From the NCBI GenBank assembly GCA_037102815.1, contig BTPP01000002.1:4092001-4156000 (forward strand): a DNA stretch of 64,000 nucleotides. Reading direction: 5' to 3'. Made by a program: the position numbers and the translations under genes. Source of the DNA: Neurospora intermedia (Eukaryota; Ascomycota; Sordariomycetes; Sordariales; Sordariaceae). Numbering within the stretch: position 1 is the stretch's first letter; every line of letters starts with the position of its first letter. Below the pieces are notes generated by a model. That model did no database searches and was not told the origin of the DNA. It saw only the letters and a list, made by a program, of their open reading frames with translations. Below are positions 36,769-50,200 of this stretch, piece by piece.

Positions 36769-37107
36769 TATTATAGGGTATTCTTAATAAATATTTAAAT
36801 ATTTTATTTTATTATAGTAGCGGTTCGTTAGAATGTATAGTCTATTATATAAGAATATTCGTTCCGTTAACCTCTATTAAAGTTAACGGATTATTAATTT
36901 ATATTATACTAACCTTATATTTATCTTATTTATATTTAGTAAAATTATATACGAAGTCCTAGGTTAAGGCTTGCGATAGGTTTTATCTTTAATTTCCTTT
37001 AGTAAGACTATTATTAATCGTTACGTACTATTACTCTATCTAGCAACCAGTTGCTTACTCTATTATTCTCTATTGTTATTACTTGTGAAGTATATCTTCG
37101 CGTAATA
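36769..37107 (+). repeat. 3' LTR of copy A (339 bp)
   Basis: Same length as the 5' LTR; differences in the parts compared are C/T or G/A. Followed directly by TTAGC. Confidence 0.93.
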
Positions 37108-37112
37108 TTAGC
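37108..37112. repeat. Right target duplication TTAGC of LTR copy A
   Basis: Exact copy of 25855-25859. Confidence 0.9.
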
Positions 37113-39596
37113 GTTTAGGCTATTTATTTAAGGTTAGTATTAATATCGATCTAATTAGGTAATAATATACTTTAAATAATAATATATAAGTTATATTAGT
37201 TAAGGTTAATATATAATTATTTAGTTATAAGGTTGACGTTGGATTATACTAACTATAATTATTTAGAAAGATTGTAACTATAGTTAATTTTAGGGCTAGC
37301 CTTTTGCGGAAGTAATAATTTACGAGTAGCTTTAGGGTAATATATTTACTATTATTAATTAATTAGTAAATTCTAATACTAATACTATTAAGCGTAAGAA
37401 TAGGGTTAGTATAAATATTAATATTAGCGACGGTAATAAAGATAATAATAATAAAGATAGTAATAACGGTAATAATTGTACTAAAAAGCCGAAGGTTAAA
37501 GAAACTCTTTGTAGAGAGGTATTATATACTTTAGTTAGTATTTCTAAAAGTTTAAAATTGTAAGCTTTAGCCTCTTAAATTATAGCGGATAATTGTATTA
37601 AGTGTAATACCTTCGAATAAGAGAGATTCTAGAAGGGGTATAGTAATTCTAATTATTAAATACGCAAAGCGTTTGCTCTTTTCGATAATAATTATTATAA
37701 TTAGCCCGCTCTAATAAAGAGGGAGTTATTCGTCCTATAGAGGTAAAAAGCCGTAGTTATATAATTCGTTTTAATAAGTAAATTTTAGAGGGACTTCTTT
37801 TTAAATAATATTATTAATTAATTTATTTTGAAAAGTAATATATAGTTTACTCCGCCTTTTATTTAACCCTATACCCCTATAGCTTTAATAGAGGTCTTTT
37901 TTAAAAATAATAAAGTTTGGTTATAGGATAATCTTTAATAAGCGTACTAGTTTATTATAGTATTTATATTATTACCGGCTCCTTTCCTATATATTTAATT
38001 TTGCGCGGAAATATTTTACTAAATATTTATTCTTAACTAAGAGTAATTCGTTTTTCAATCGGGTTGTATAGTTCTTAAATAAAGAAGGGAGATTCTAGTA
38101 GCTCTAAGAACCCGTCCCTAAAGTAAGTTATAGAGTATAATAGTTAAGAATATAAAGCTATACTTACTATTTTAATTTTGTAATTATCCTTAAATATTAG
38201 TAGTTGTTATAGTTGTAGTTAATCGAATTAAGGATTTAAATTTATTAATAAGGCGAGACCTTAATAGATATACTAAAGAGGGATTAGCGACGGTATTGGT
38301 ATTAATATTGTAGTTATATTATTATTATTATTTTTATAATTAAATTAAATAAATATAATATACAATATACTAATTAAGGTAGAGGTATACAATTAGTTCG
38401 TTAAAAGATAGGACTAGTACTATTTATTACTAAATATACTTTATATTTATTATTAATTATTATTAAGTATCCTATAGAAAAATATAAAGATATTTTTACT
38501 AATTAATAGTTAATAGAATTGTAATTAATATAGTAGTATTAAAATTACTATATTAAAATTGGGGTGTAGGAGGGTAGTTAAGAGGGAGAAATTCTAAAAA
38601 TAACTAAATTAAAATTAATAAAAATTAAATCGATTTTAAATTCTAATTTTTATATTTAAACCTAAAACCTAACTAATTGTATATGTACTAACTATTTACT
38701 AATTTATCCTACTTTATTAAACCTTATCTACTAGTTAAATAAATATTAAAACCGGACGTACAAATTAATATATAAATAAATATGGGAAAGCTACTAAAGC
38801 TAATATAAAAAAAAAATTATAGCGGTCTTATAATAATAAAAATATCTATATATTTCGCTAAGACGGTAATTTTACCTATTTAGGTATAATATATAATGTA
38901 CCCTTCCCTTATAGGGGTAGTATATCGATTTAATAGTCTAACGTACGTACTAGCCTTTTAGAATTCTATTCGCTACCTTTATAACCTCTCCTCTTCTTAA
39001 TAATTCCTCTAGTTTATTTATTTGTATTTTATTTCTTTACCCTTAATTAACTTTATTTTATAAAGAAAACTTTATTTTATAAGGAAAACCTTATTTTATA
39101 AAGAATAGTTTAAAGTTAGTCTATTTCTAACGATTTAAAACCGAAACCTTATTTTAGAGATTACTAAATAGATTAAGACCGTTGGCCCCGCCTTCTTCAA
39201 TTACTAAACTACTGAAGTAAATCTATTTTATTATTAAAGCGTAGTAGATTAAAGAGTTCTAATTACCCCTTTCCGGCTTCGGTTATATTTTAATTTACTA
39301 TTACGCTTTCTATTAGCTTGAATTAGGCGAATTTACTTTTATTAACGCTATTTTAGACTAAAAGGGTATATAAACTACCTATCTTTCTATTTATTTATTT
39401 TATTTATTAATTCTATAATTTAGCCTCTCCTCTTACAATAATAATAAATTAAATTCTAACTAGCGAACCGCTACTATCTTATAATAATAAATTATATTTA
39501 CGTTGGTAGAGCCGTTAATTTAAGCGGAGGGCCGGCGAAATTACTTCAACTTTTCTTTATATTCGGGTATATTAGTAAGTATTATTCTCCCCTATA

Positions 39597-39639
<43 letters not shown>
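39597..39639 (+). repeat. (ATT)n microsatellite
   Basis: About 14 triplets of ATT in an unbroken run, directly before the CCCTTT tract. Confidence 0.9.
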
Positions 39640-39644
39640 TTATT

Positions 39645-39698
39645 CCCTTTCCCTTTCCCTTTCCCTTTCCCTTTCCCTTTCCCTTTCCCTTTCCCTTT
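39645..39698 (+). repeat. (CCCTTT)9 satellite that has kept its cytosines
   Basis: Nine exact hexamers. It has no CpA or TpG, the sites RIP prefers, which explains why cytosines survive here inside a RIP-mutated region. It is not the TTAGGG telomere repeat. Confidence 0.9.
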
Positions 39699-40178
39699 CT
39701 AATTCCTTTTCTAATTCCCTTTCTAATTCCTATCCCTATTCTTCTTCTTAATTCTATTCCCCTACTAACCTATTACTAAAAAACAATAGGCCTTCTATTT
39801 AACTTTTAGCGAACTTCTTCCTATAATTTTATTAATTTCTTTTAATAATTTAATAAACTTCCTACTAATTTCGGATAACTTTCTTATTTTATTTAAACGG
39901 AAAATTTAATTCTAAATTCTTCGAAAATAATAATTATAAAGCTAATAATATCTAATTTTACTTTCCAATTTCTATTCAAGAACTAATCTTCAATTACCCT
40001 TATACCCTTCGGTATTACTAATACTAATTAAATAATAGTAAGAATACCCAAAATAATAATAGAATACTTAAAATAGTAATAATACTACTATTATAAATTA
40101 TAACTAATATTACCCTAAATACGAATAACGCTACTATAAATTATAATTAATCCTACCCTAATTATAATAATCCTACCC

Positions 40179-40480
40179 TAAATTATAATAACCCTATTCC
40201 TAATTATATCTAATACTGATTTAAAAATTAATAAGAAACCTACTTCTACGCGTAAGCCGCGTATTACGGATCCTAAACTATAATAACCCTATTCCTAATT
40301 ATATTTAATACTAATTTAAAAATTAATAAAAAGTTTACTTCTATACGTAAACTGCGTATAACGGACCTTAAACTATAATAACCCTATCCCTAACTATATC
40401 TAATACCGATTTAAATATATCTAATACTAATTTAAAGATTAATAAAAAGCTTACTTTTATATATAAGCTGTATATAACGG
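40179..40480 (+). repeat. 95 bp tandem repeat, three copies
   Basis: Units start at 40179, 40274 and 40369, the first two exactly 95 bp long. The third carries an internal duplication of about 20 bp around TCTAATAC. Unit differences are mostly C/T and G/A, so RIP acted after the duplication. Confidence 0.85.
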
Positions 40481-40866
40481 CCAAATAGAAGGCCGTATTA
40501 ATAGTAATTACTATTACTCCTCCTATCGATGAGCCGGCTAACGGTACAATTAGTATTCCGCTAATATTAATTTAATAATTTATAAAACGATATTTAGGCC
40601 GAGAACCGCGCTATTAACGGGTATTACTTTTACTAATAATATACTAATAATTAGTAATATAGAGAACCGACTATACTTCTCCTACTATAATATTTACTTC
40701 GTTCCGTCCCTTACACCTCGCTAGTTACGTAAAATATCCCCTTGCCTACTTATTACTAATAGCGGTAGAATTAAATATAATTTAAGGTTAAAAATTTAAT
40801 AAAATACTAATTAAAAAGAAGGCTAATTAAATACCTATTAGATTCTATTAAGTAGAATCTTAGGCC

Positions 40867-40959
40867 GCGTACTATAATAGGATTAGATTAATTCCTTATA
40901 TATTATAGTAGGATTAAATTAATTCCTTGCGTACTATAATAGGATTAAATTAACTCCTT
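40867..40959 (+). repeat. 31 bp tandem repeat, three copies
   Basis: Units at 40867-40897, 40898-40928 and 40929-40959 share the core TAGGATTA(A/G)ATTAA. The middle unit shows extra C/T and G/A changes. Confidence 0.85.
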
Positions 40960-41139
40960 TCGGTATAAAAGAAGGCTAATAGTTTAAGCCTTATTAAAGT
41001 TAATAAAATAGTATTAGAAGGCTATAAAGCGATTTAAAATTTAAGTATTAGGGGTTGGTTATCCGTTAATAATTTGGTTACTAATTAAGGTAAGTTTAAT
41101 ATTATTATTACTACTACTATTATTATTCCTATTATTATC

Positions 41140-41275
41140 CCTATTATTATCCCCCTTCCCTATTCCCTTCCCTATTCCCTTCCCTATTCTTTTCTCTATT
41201 CCCTTCCCTATTCCCTATTCCTATTCCTTATTCCTACCTATATTCCTATTCCCTATTCCTATCCCTATTCTCTAA
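41140..41275 (+). repeat. CCCTATT-type pyrimidine-rich repeat tract
   Basis: Irregular repeats of TTCCCTA, CCCTATT and similar words. As in the CCCTTT tract, the surviving C residues mostly sit before C or T rather than before A. Confidence 0.7.
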
Positions 41276-41659
41276 TAATATTTTATTTCCTATTCCTACC
41301 TCCTACTCCTATTTATATTTTTATTTATTTTCCTTTATTTTTCGTCCTATTCTCCTTCTTTTTTCTATTCTTTTTTATTCTATTTTCGTCCTATTCCCTT
41401 TATTTTATTTACCTATTTTATTATTTAAATTTACTACTAATAATAATAGGAAGAATAATAACCTCCAATTTAATTTTCTAAATCCAATTCTCGCCCTATT
41501 CCCCCGAAGGATTATACTCTATTACTTAATACTATTAGGACTTTATAAACGGCTTTATTATTTAATACTACTAGGATTTTACGGACGACCTCCGTATAGA
41601 AGTTAAGAATTACTAAAAAATAATAAGAAGCTAACAAATAAAATAATACTATTAATAAC

Positions 41660-41930
41660 CTTAAGCTACAATAATTAACCGAGCCTAAGAATTAAATTAA
41701 TATTGCTAATAATACTTAAGTTACAATACTTAAACTAGCCTAATAATTTAAGAATTAAATTAATATCGCCAATAATATTTAAATTACGATAATTAACCGA
41801 GTTTAAGAACTTAAGAACTAAATTAATACTACTAATAATACCCAAACTATAATAATTAACCAAGCTTAAGAACTAAATTAATATTATTAATAATACTTAA
41901 ATTAGCCTAATAGCCTAAGAACCAAACTAA
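41660..41930 (+). repeat. Degenerate ~58 bp tandem repeat, about five copies
   Basis: Recurring words are AATTAACC-AGCCTAAGAA, TAAATTAATA and CTAATAATACTTAA, in the same order each time. Boundaries are approximate because of deletions and C/T changes. Confidence 0.6.
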
Positions 41931-41959
41931 TAAACTAATTAATATCTACTCTCTAGGAG

Positions 41960-42183
41960 TATATAATAAATATTATTACCGAAATTCGGGCTGTAGGTAC
42001 TGTAAGTTCCTAAAAAACCTCTCAAACTTTATTATTTCTTTAATTATATAGATTATTATCGCTAAGAAATAAATACGTAATAAATATTACTACCGACAAT
42101 CGGGCTATAAATACTGTAAGTTTTTAATAAACTTCTTAAACTTTATTATTTCTTTAATTATATAAATTATTATCGTTAAGAAA
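41960..42183 (+). repeat. ~112 bp tandem duplication
   Basis: The copies at 41960-42073 and 42074 to about 42183 share TAATAAATATTA, CGGGCT and a long AAACTTTATTATTTC block. Differences are mainly C/T and G/A. Confidence 0.85.
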
Positions 42184-43199
42184 CTAGTTATTGATTTAAA
42201 GAGTATAAATATTATTATAGGTAATAGATTTCGACGGACGAAATAATAGTAAAGAAGGAATTTTAATAAAGTACTAGCTAAGAAGGTTATTCTATACGAG
42301 CGTTTAATTACTAAGTAGAAGACCGAGCCGGCTATTAGGCCGTACGTTTAATATAGCGATTTAGAGGAATATAGTTTTATATTATTAAAGTAAATTTATT
42401 ATTAATTATTTATTTTTACCCTCCTAATTGCTTCCCTCCTCCTCTACCCCCCTTTTCTACCCCCTAAATTATACTTCTAAACTATAAGTCGCGTATAAAT
42501 CCCAAACTATTAAAAAGTACTAATACCGTATTAATCCTACTACTTACGGGCAAATAAATAATAATCTAAATTAAGGCGGGCAAATAAGTATAGTATTATA
42601 TATTATAAACCTAAAGATTCCCCTTCTATCCTTTTTTTCCTTTTTCTTTTCTTCTCCTTATAATTAGTACAATTATTAATTTAAAATAAAACCTTAATCC
42701 GATAGAAAGGTAAATTAGTACTATATCTTCTAACCTACTGCCTACGGGCAAATAGGATATATTACAAATAGAGGCGGATAAATAGTATATTCCCTATTTA
42801 GTTATAGGAAGAAAAAAGAAAGAAGGAAGGAAGTAAAAGTAAATTGTATTAATTTAATCCTACCCCGGTTAATACTTTATTACCTAATTTGCTTATAAAT
42901 ACCTTATAATTTTATTATAAAGTTAGTATATTTTATTAGCCTCTCCTATAATTAAATTATCTGTATTAAAATTATTTAACTAACCTTCCTCTTTATTTAG
43001 GGTAACGATAGTAATTAACTTCCGAATTACTTTTTAAACTTTTTTAAACTCGGCCTATATATCCTTATACTAGAATATAAAATTATATAAATTAATAGTA
43101 ATTAAGATAATATCCCTCTAGTTCAAAATACTATATTTTTAATCTACCTAATAAATATAGAATTTCTTAACTAAAATACCCTATATAATTTCAGTAGTA

Positions 43200-43863
43200 A
43201 TCCGAAGCGAGTTATAGTATTTATTAAATAATTCCTCCTTATTCTAGAAAGCTCTACGGCCCTATTCTAATATATAATATCGAATATTATAATATAGGAC
43301 TAATAACCTCTTTATTCCTAAATAACCCGCATCCCCCAAATAATACTAATTGTTAGGGATTCGAAAATTATAATTAATAGTATCGTTAAAAATACGAGAA
43401 TTGTAAGTAGAACCTTCCCAACTTATATATAGATAAATAAAGCGCTTATCTATATCGATAGCGCCCAAGATATTTTAAATAGTAAAGCCTTTGCGGATAA
43501 TCTATATTAATATTTAGTTAGGTTCTATACGTATAGTAAAGAGTTTTCTATCTATTACTTTAAAGTAATTCCGGAAGTAGGGATATTATTTACTATCCTT
43601 TTAAATCCGAGGTTGAACTTTAGGACTAGGCTATTTAATAAAGGTATTCGCTAACTTAAGAAGGTATTTTATAATATAGTATAAAGCCTTATATAGTATA
43701 ATAAATTAATTAATATAGTAATACTAATAGTAGTATTGAATTTATATTAATTTATAGATAGTATTAGGATTATAATGAAATTTAATACCTAATATCCTTA
43801 TTAATTTACTTTAAATTAATAGGTTAATAGCGATAATGAATTTATACCTACTATTAAGATACC
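43200..43863 (+). pseudogene. Eroded coding-like segment interrupted by copy B, family unknown
   Basis: A plus-strand frame around 43.49-43.66 kb has protein-like composition with aromatic and Leu/Pro/Arg blocks (NPRLNFRTRLF). The stretch runs up to the GCCCC where copy B inserted and may continue at 55114. The NPRLNF word recalls hAT transposases, but this is too short to decide. It is RIP-mutated and dead. Confidence 0.3.
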
Positions 43864-43868
43864 GCCCC
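43864..43868. repeat. Left target duplication GCCCC of LTR copy B
   Basis: Identical to 55114-55118. Confidence 0.9.
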
Positions 43869-44207
43869 TATTATGGGGCATTCTTGGTGGATACCTAGAT
43901 GCTCTGTCTTGTTATAGCAGCGGTTCGTTAGAGCGTATAATCTATTATATAAGAGTGCTCGTTCCGTTAACCTCTATTAAGGTTGATGGATTATTAATTT
44001 ATATTATACCAACCTTATATCTATTTTACTTATACTTAGTAAAATCGTATACGAAGTCCTAGGTTGAGGCTCGCAATAGGTCTTATCTTTAATTTCCTTT
44101 AATAAGACTATCATCAATCGTTATATACTATTATTCTATCTAGCAATTAATTACTTACTTTATTATTCTTTATTATTATTACTTGTAAAGTATATCTTCG
44201 TATAATA
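43869..44207 (+). repeat. 5' LTR of copy B (339 bp)
   Basis: Starts TATTATGGGGC. Positions about 12-50 are the same as in the 5' LTR of copy A and little affected by RIP. Confidence 0.93.
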
Positions 44208-47200
44208 AGTAGTACCTATAGCTTAATTTTAAACCGACTTTATTATTCTTTATATCTCTTCCTTTCGTCGAAGGGGGAGATATATTAGGATTTAATAACG
44301 ATTTATTAAATTTTTTAACTATTATTCAACTTTGCCCTTTCAAATTAAGTACTTGCACTTTTACTCTTCGGAGTCCCTTTTCTTTACTATTTTATTACTA
44401 TTTATTTAGGTTTAAAGGCTAAATTGAACAATATTAAAAACCGATTAGGTAAACCCCTAGGCGGCCTTTAACCTCTAGGAGGAAAGTCTAATATATAAAG
44501 TATATTAAATTATTAAATTCGCTACTTACGAGCCGTAGCTTTACTATAAGGAAAAATTTCAATTTCTAATTGCCAAGTTACTTATTAAAGTAGTATAATT
44601 ATATTTAAATAGAGAAACTAATTATATTAAAATTAAACCCAATTGGATTACTAATATTAATAATAATATTTATAATAGAGGATAGATTGTTAATTTAAAT
44701 ATAGTAGACCGTAAAATTCAATAGGTCCTACGTAAATATCGCTAATTAATTACTAATTATCCTATTCTAATATATTAAATTTAACCTTTTATAATTAAAG
44801 AAGGAGTATTATTATAATTGCGAAAGAAGAATTAAAAATAATTTATAACCCGAATTAAAGCGAATAATACTACTATTAATACTATTACTTAAATACTTAT
44901 TCCCCCTAGTACCAGCAATATAAACGTTTACTCTTCTCCAGTAAATTTTTTAAATACTATTAAAATAATTAATATACTAACCCTTATTAACCTAATATAA
45001 ATTCCTATACCGTTTTCCTTACTACCTACGCCTATTAAATAATATACTCAACTAAGTTCGATTTAACGACCCTTTTCGCTAATAGAGTTAATAGTTTTTT
45101 AAATAAACTCGGTTATTAAAATCGCTATTAATATTATTTAATAATTGGTTATTAATCCTACTATTAAATATTTTAAAAACCTTATATAAATTAAAACTCT
45201 TTTACACCTAGTATAAAAATAATAGTAGGAGTAAGTAAAATAATACTTAAGAACGGCTCTTATTAACCCTTTTCTTATATATTTTATTAACCTAAGCTAA
45301 AATACTATATATTTTACTTAATACAATATAAAGATTGGAAGTAAATCTCCGAATTATTTATTTTACTTTATTTAATTGGTTTATAATACTATATACTTAG
45401 TTTAAAATAATATAAAGCCTAATTTTAATCTTCTAATGCCTATTACCGCTAAACGCAACGCTTCTCAATTTTATAAAAATCCTACTATTTATTATAATTA
45501 ACGCTCTAGTAGCCTTATTAGTCCTATTAGTAAAATAACTATAATAAGCGCTAAGGACTTGTATAATACTATTAATTTAGTTAGTTAAATAAAAAAAATT
45601 TGTATTAACCGTATTAACCGGCAACCCCTATTCGAAAATGTTAACTAACTTCTAATTTACCTTCGCAAATATATATTAATTCCAACTATCGGCCGTAATA
45701 TTTCTAGTTAAGTTCTACGAATAAACTTTAAAGAATTAATAAATTAGACTCCGGCGAACGAGAAGTAAACGGAATAATAAGGACTATTACTAATAATTCT
45801 AAATAACGGTAGTTACCTTCCTTCGGCTATTCTAAAAGCCCCTATACCTTCTATATATTTAACTTTCTATTAATATACTTATTTTATTAGTAATCTACAA
45901 ACTATATACTTTAATATTAGTTTTAATATTTCTATTCCGTTGGTCGAAATTAATAGCAATAGTACTATAATAAATAATTCGGCGCTCTACGAAATATTTA
46001 AAGATTTTTATAATTATATTGAAGAATTAAAAGATTAAAATTAAACGTTCGCCGATTCTATTTTAAAAGCTAATACGGGTATCCATTAATCGGTTAAGGA
46101 AGAACCCTTTAAAGTTTTAAATATTAGAATATATTTCCCTAATACTAAATTTAATAAAATAAAGAAGGGTATCTATTAGGACGGTAAAATTAACGTCTAT
46201 ACTACCTTTTATAGATTCGGTAATATAATTAAAGGGTATTTAAAGGATTACCTAAAAAAATGCTAAACTATTGCTAATAACTTTAATTAACTATTCCGTA
46301 GTATTGCCCTATATTAGTAGAACTTTACCCTTTCCGAAAATAAATGTAATAACCTTCGTAGCAACTTTAATAAAACTTTTAATATATTTAATATTATTTT
46401 TAGAATTAAGCCGTATAAAGTATAGAAATAGTTAAATATAAATAAATTTATTATAGAACTATATAAAACCGATGTATTATCGCTTCATAACTATTCAATT
46501 TAATTATTTTAATATACTTATCTCTAGGGAGATATATCGGACTTTTAATTTTATATTCGCTTATAGAATAATTTATACCTAGTAATATAAATTGTATATA
46601 TTCCTCCGGAATAGAACGTTCGTCTTAGTAACTATATTAGTAAAATTGAATAAAAGGCTAAGCTAATGTACTATTAACTTTTCAAATTGTTAAAGAGCGG
46701 ATAGTTAATTTACTATATTGCTAATAGCTTTAATAATAAGGACAATAATTCTAATATTTATACTAGCTTTTAGGGAAATTATAATAGTAGTAAACCTTTC
46801 CAAAAGAATTTCTCTTCTTATAATAATAAGTTTAATAATAAAATAAACGGGAAATTTTATTTTAATAAAAGATTTAAGAACTTTAGTAATAAATTCGATA
46901 AGTACGATATAGGCCGGTTGGACAATAATAACGGCCGTTAGTATTATTAGGGTAAAAGATTTAAGTACTATTAGGTTTTACAGGATAGTTATTATATTTA
47001 TACTTCCGTTGTAATAATTTTCGTAGACGATTCTAATATAAATAATAAGGTTTACTACCTATAAAATAAAAGTTACTATTTTATTAGGGATTTCGAAGAA
47101 GAGGTAGAAGAATTTATAGTAAATACTTCTAAAATTAAATATAATAATAAACCTTCTACTTATTTTGCCGGCTATTTAGCCCTTAATAAATTTTTGTCTC

Positions 47201-50200
47201 CTAGTATCTCGTTATTTCATATTCTTTTACGTGTAATAATTAGCGAACTTACAATTATTTTTAATATACTTCTTATTAGAAATATTAATTCCGACGGGCT
47301 TATACGACCCTTATTATTAAATCTATTATCTAATACTAAATTTATAGCGATTCTTAAATACTTAGAGAAGGCCTAAGCGTTTTATAAGTCGTCCGATCCT
47401 TTATTTAATAATTGAGTAACCTCCGCCGAAAATAATTAAAAGCCGCTTAGCCGGGTCTAAATATTAAAGAAAACGGACGTCTAAATAAATTTATTAACAT
47501 TAGTAAACGGATAGAAGCCTAACTTATTAAAAATATAATATAAAAGCTAATATACGCTATTAACTTTTATTAAAGGATAAACTATTAAAGTAATTCCAGA
47601 TATTACTCTTAGGAATAGGGAAACGAATTTGTAAAAAGTTATATTATATTTACAAATTAATATTAAATTTAATTCCAATATACCCGTTATTACTATATAT
47701 TTTAATTTAAATTATTTATTAATAATAGTAAGTAAAGCGTTTATCAAAGAATTTTCACTAAATATAAAGTATAAAATAGTACTATCCAACGTTATAAAGG
47801 GTATTAATTTAAAAATTATTATCAATATAATTACTAAATTTGATTTTTATATAAAAGGAAAGGTTAATAGTATTAAAATTAATAAATACTTCTAAATATC
47901 CGCCTTAATTATTAATAAATTAGGCCCGAATATACTACTAGGAATAAACTTTCTTTACTACTATAGTATAAAGCTAAATTTTAATATTATTCTATATTCT
48001 TTTAAATTGGTTTTTAATATAAAGGTTCAAAGTAAAATTTATTCTAAAAAAATCGAAAAGGGGGAGGACGTTTTTATTACCGAAGTCTTCGCAAAGTCTA
48101 ATATTCTCTTACTAAAAGGGCAATTAAGAATTATCCCGGTAAAGTATAGCGCCTAATTTAATAATTAATATAGTCTAAATAAACGTCCCGCTTACAACTT
48201 TTATATATAATATCCTTATTTACTAAACACTACTATAAATAATAAGACTCGTAAAATTATACTATATCTAAACCAATCCGAAGATTTAATATTTATTCCT
48301 AAAGGAATTCAGGTAGGTATAATTATATAATTATCGTATAAAATTAGCGAGATTATTATATTAATTAATACTTCGGACGTAGCTTTTCTCGTCCCTAAAA
48401 TTTAAACTAGATTTACCTAAAAATAATACACTATATTTATTAACCGGACTGCTAAGGACGAAAAGGAAGAGGCTATTAAAAAAAATACTTTTAAAGTACC
48501 CTCCTATAGAATTACTAAGCCCGTCGATATTAAAATTATTCTTTCCGAAATAAGTATTAATATTTGTAATATAGATCCCAAATTCTTAGAATAAATTAAG
48601 AGCCTCCTAAATAAGTATATTAATATTTTTAGAAATAGAAGGATCGTTCTAATAAAAGAGGAAGATAAAATACGTATTAATTTAGTTGAAGAATAGTAAA
48701 ATTAGCGAAGGATTATTAAACTTTACCCCTTAAGTATTAAGGATTACGAATTCCTTAATAAAAAATATAATAAAATATACGCCTAGGGTAAAATATTATT
48801 TATATTACAATTAATTCCTATTATTTGCCTAGTATTTATTATTTAGAGAAAGGTTAATAAAATCGATAAAGGGCGTACTATAATTAATCTTCGCCCGTTT
48901 AATAGTATTATTATACTTAACGTATACCCCTTACCCGACTAAAAAAATATTATTAACGCTATAGTTAATAAAAAATTCTTTTCGATCTTTAATACTACTA
49001 GATTCTTTTACTAACTACCTATTTTTATTAAATATTACAATTGTATAGTAGTTATTAGTCCGTAAGGTTTTAAATAATTTAATATTATATTAATAGGCTT
49101 TAAGAATTCTCCAATATTTGTACAAAAATTTATAGATAAATTATTCTTCGAATACCGCTCCTTCGTATATATTTATATCAATAATATTATTATTTTTAAC
49201 AATATTTAAAAAGAATACTTTACCTACTTAGCTATTATTATAAATTTCTTTAATAAATATTATATTTATATTAGCGCTAATAAATCTTTTGTAGGGTATC
49301 CTTCTATATAGTTATTAAATAATATTATCGATAGAAAAGGTTGTAAATGTACGGAAGATTGTATTAAGGCCTTTTAAAAGCTAATCTTTTTTAATACGCT
49401 TAATAATCTTAAAATTTACCTTAATATAATTAGGTAATTATATTAAAATATACTGTAGTTCGCTATTAAGGAGGAACTATTTAATTAAAGAAAGACTGAA
49501 TTATTAAGGCGAGTATACGAATTGGGTAATTTACAAGTAGGTTCGATAAAATAAGTACGGCGGGTATATATTTCCAAAGTTAAATTCGAGCCGATACCCG
49601 AAGAATATAAAACCTTCCGTATTATATAGGAAAACCTATACAATTAAATATATCTTTTCTACTATATAAAAAGCAATATACTTTTTATTAAAACCGATAC
49701 TAGTAATTCAACCTATAATATCTATATTTTCCAACTTAAATACCTATAGGACGGGGAATCTATTCCTAAAATAAATAAAATCCTACTAATTATAATTAAA
49801 CTAATATATTTCCTATTAAAATTAACGTCCCCAACCGAGAAGAAATATAGCTCTATAGAAGCAAAAATCGTAATTATTATTTAAGCCCTACGGAAATTTC
49901 GAAAGATAATTCAATTTAACGAATATTAGGTTAACGTTATTACTAACTATACTTCTACTACCGGGATTGTTAAATATACTTCATTATATACGATAGATTT
50001 GGTTAAAGTTAACTTAAAGTTTATAAATACCGCCAATTAAATATTATAATTCAATTTAAATATATTTTATATTTTTAGACTATTAAATATTATACTAAAT
50101 ATATTATTAAAATTACCAACTACCGAAACTACGGATAAGAATGATATTTCTAATAAATTAATTAATATTTAATTTAACTTCGCGGAAATATAAAATATTA

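Larger units (their letters stand above)
25860..37107 (+). mobile_element. LTR retrotransposon copy A, Ty3/Gypsy type, full length, broken (RIP)
   Basis: An 11.25 kb fossil with 339 bp LTRs at 25860-26198 and 36769-37107, a 5 bp target duplication TTAGC and a purine tract GAGGGGGAGA just before the 3' LTR. The order of remnants is gag-like (about 26.8-28.9 kb) ending in a knuckle-like patch near 28.95-29.0 kb, protease (about 29.66-29.97), reverse transcriptase (about 30.55-31.3, YIDN-like box near 31.16-31.18), RNase H (about 31.75-32.1) and integrase (about 32.4-33.7). This pol order is that of Ty3/Gypsy. A further 2.8 kb of unidentified, partly coding-like sequence precedes the 3' LTR. It is whole in structure but broken throughout by RIP, with breaks far too many to count by eye (on the order of a hundred). 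LTR divergence cannot date it because RIP dominates. Confidence 0.92.
37113..43863. other. RIP-mutated spacer between the two LTR elements
   Basis: 6.75 kb of AT-rich DNA that is not part of either LTR element. The left 2.4 kb has faint coding-like stretches but no family I can name. From about 39.6 to 42.2 kb it is made of simple sequence and degraded tandem repeats (listed separately). The last 700 bp before copy B again look like an eroded coding region interrupted by copy B. Several old repeats of different kinds were probably piled up here and silenced. Confidence 0.6.

Noticed and set aside
39645-39698. Telomere-like repeat
   Set aside because: The unit is CCCTTT, not the CCCTAA complement of the fungal TTAGGG repeat.
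39590-42190. CRISPR-like array from the tandem repeats
   Set aside because: Units are head-to-tail without unique spacers, the genome is fungal and no cas genes exist.
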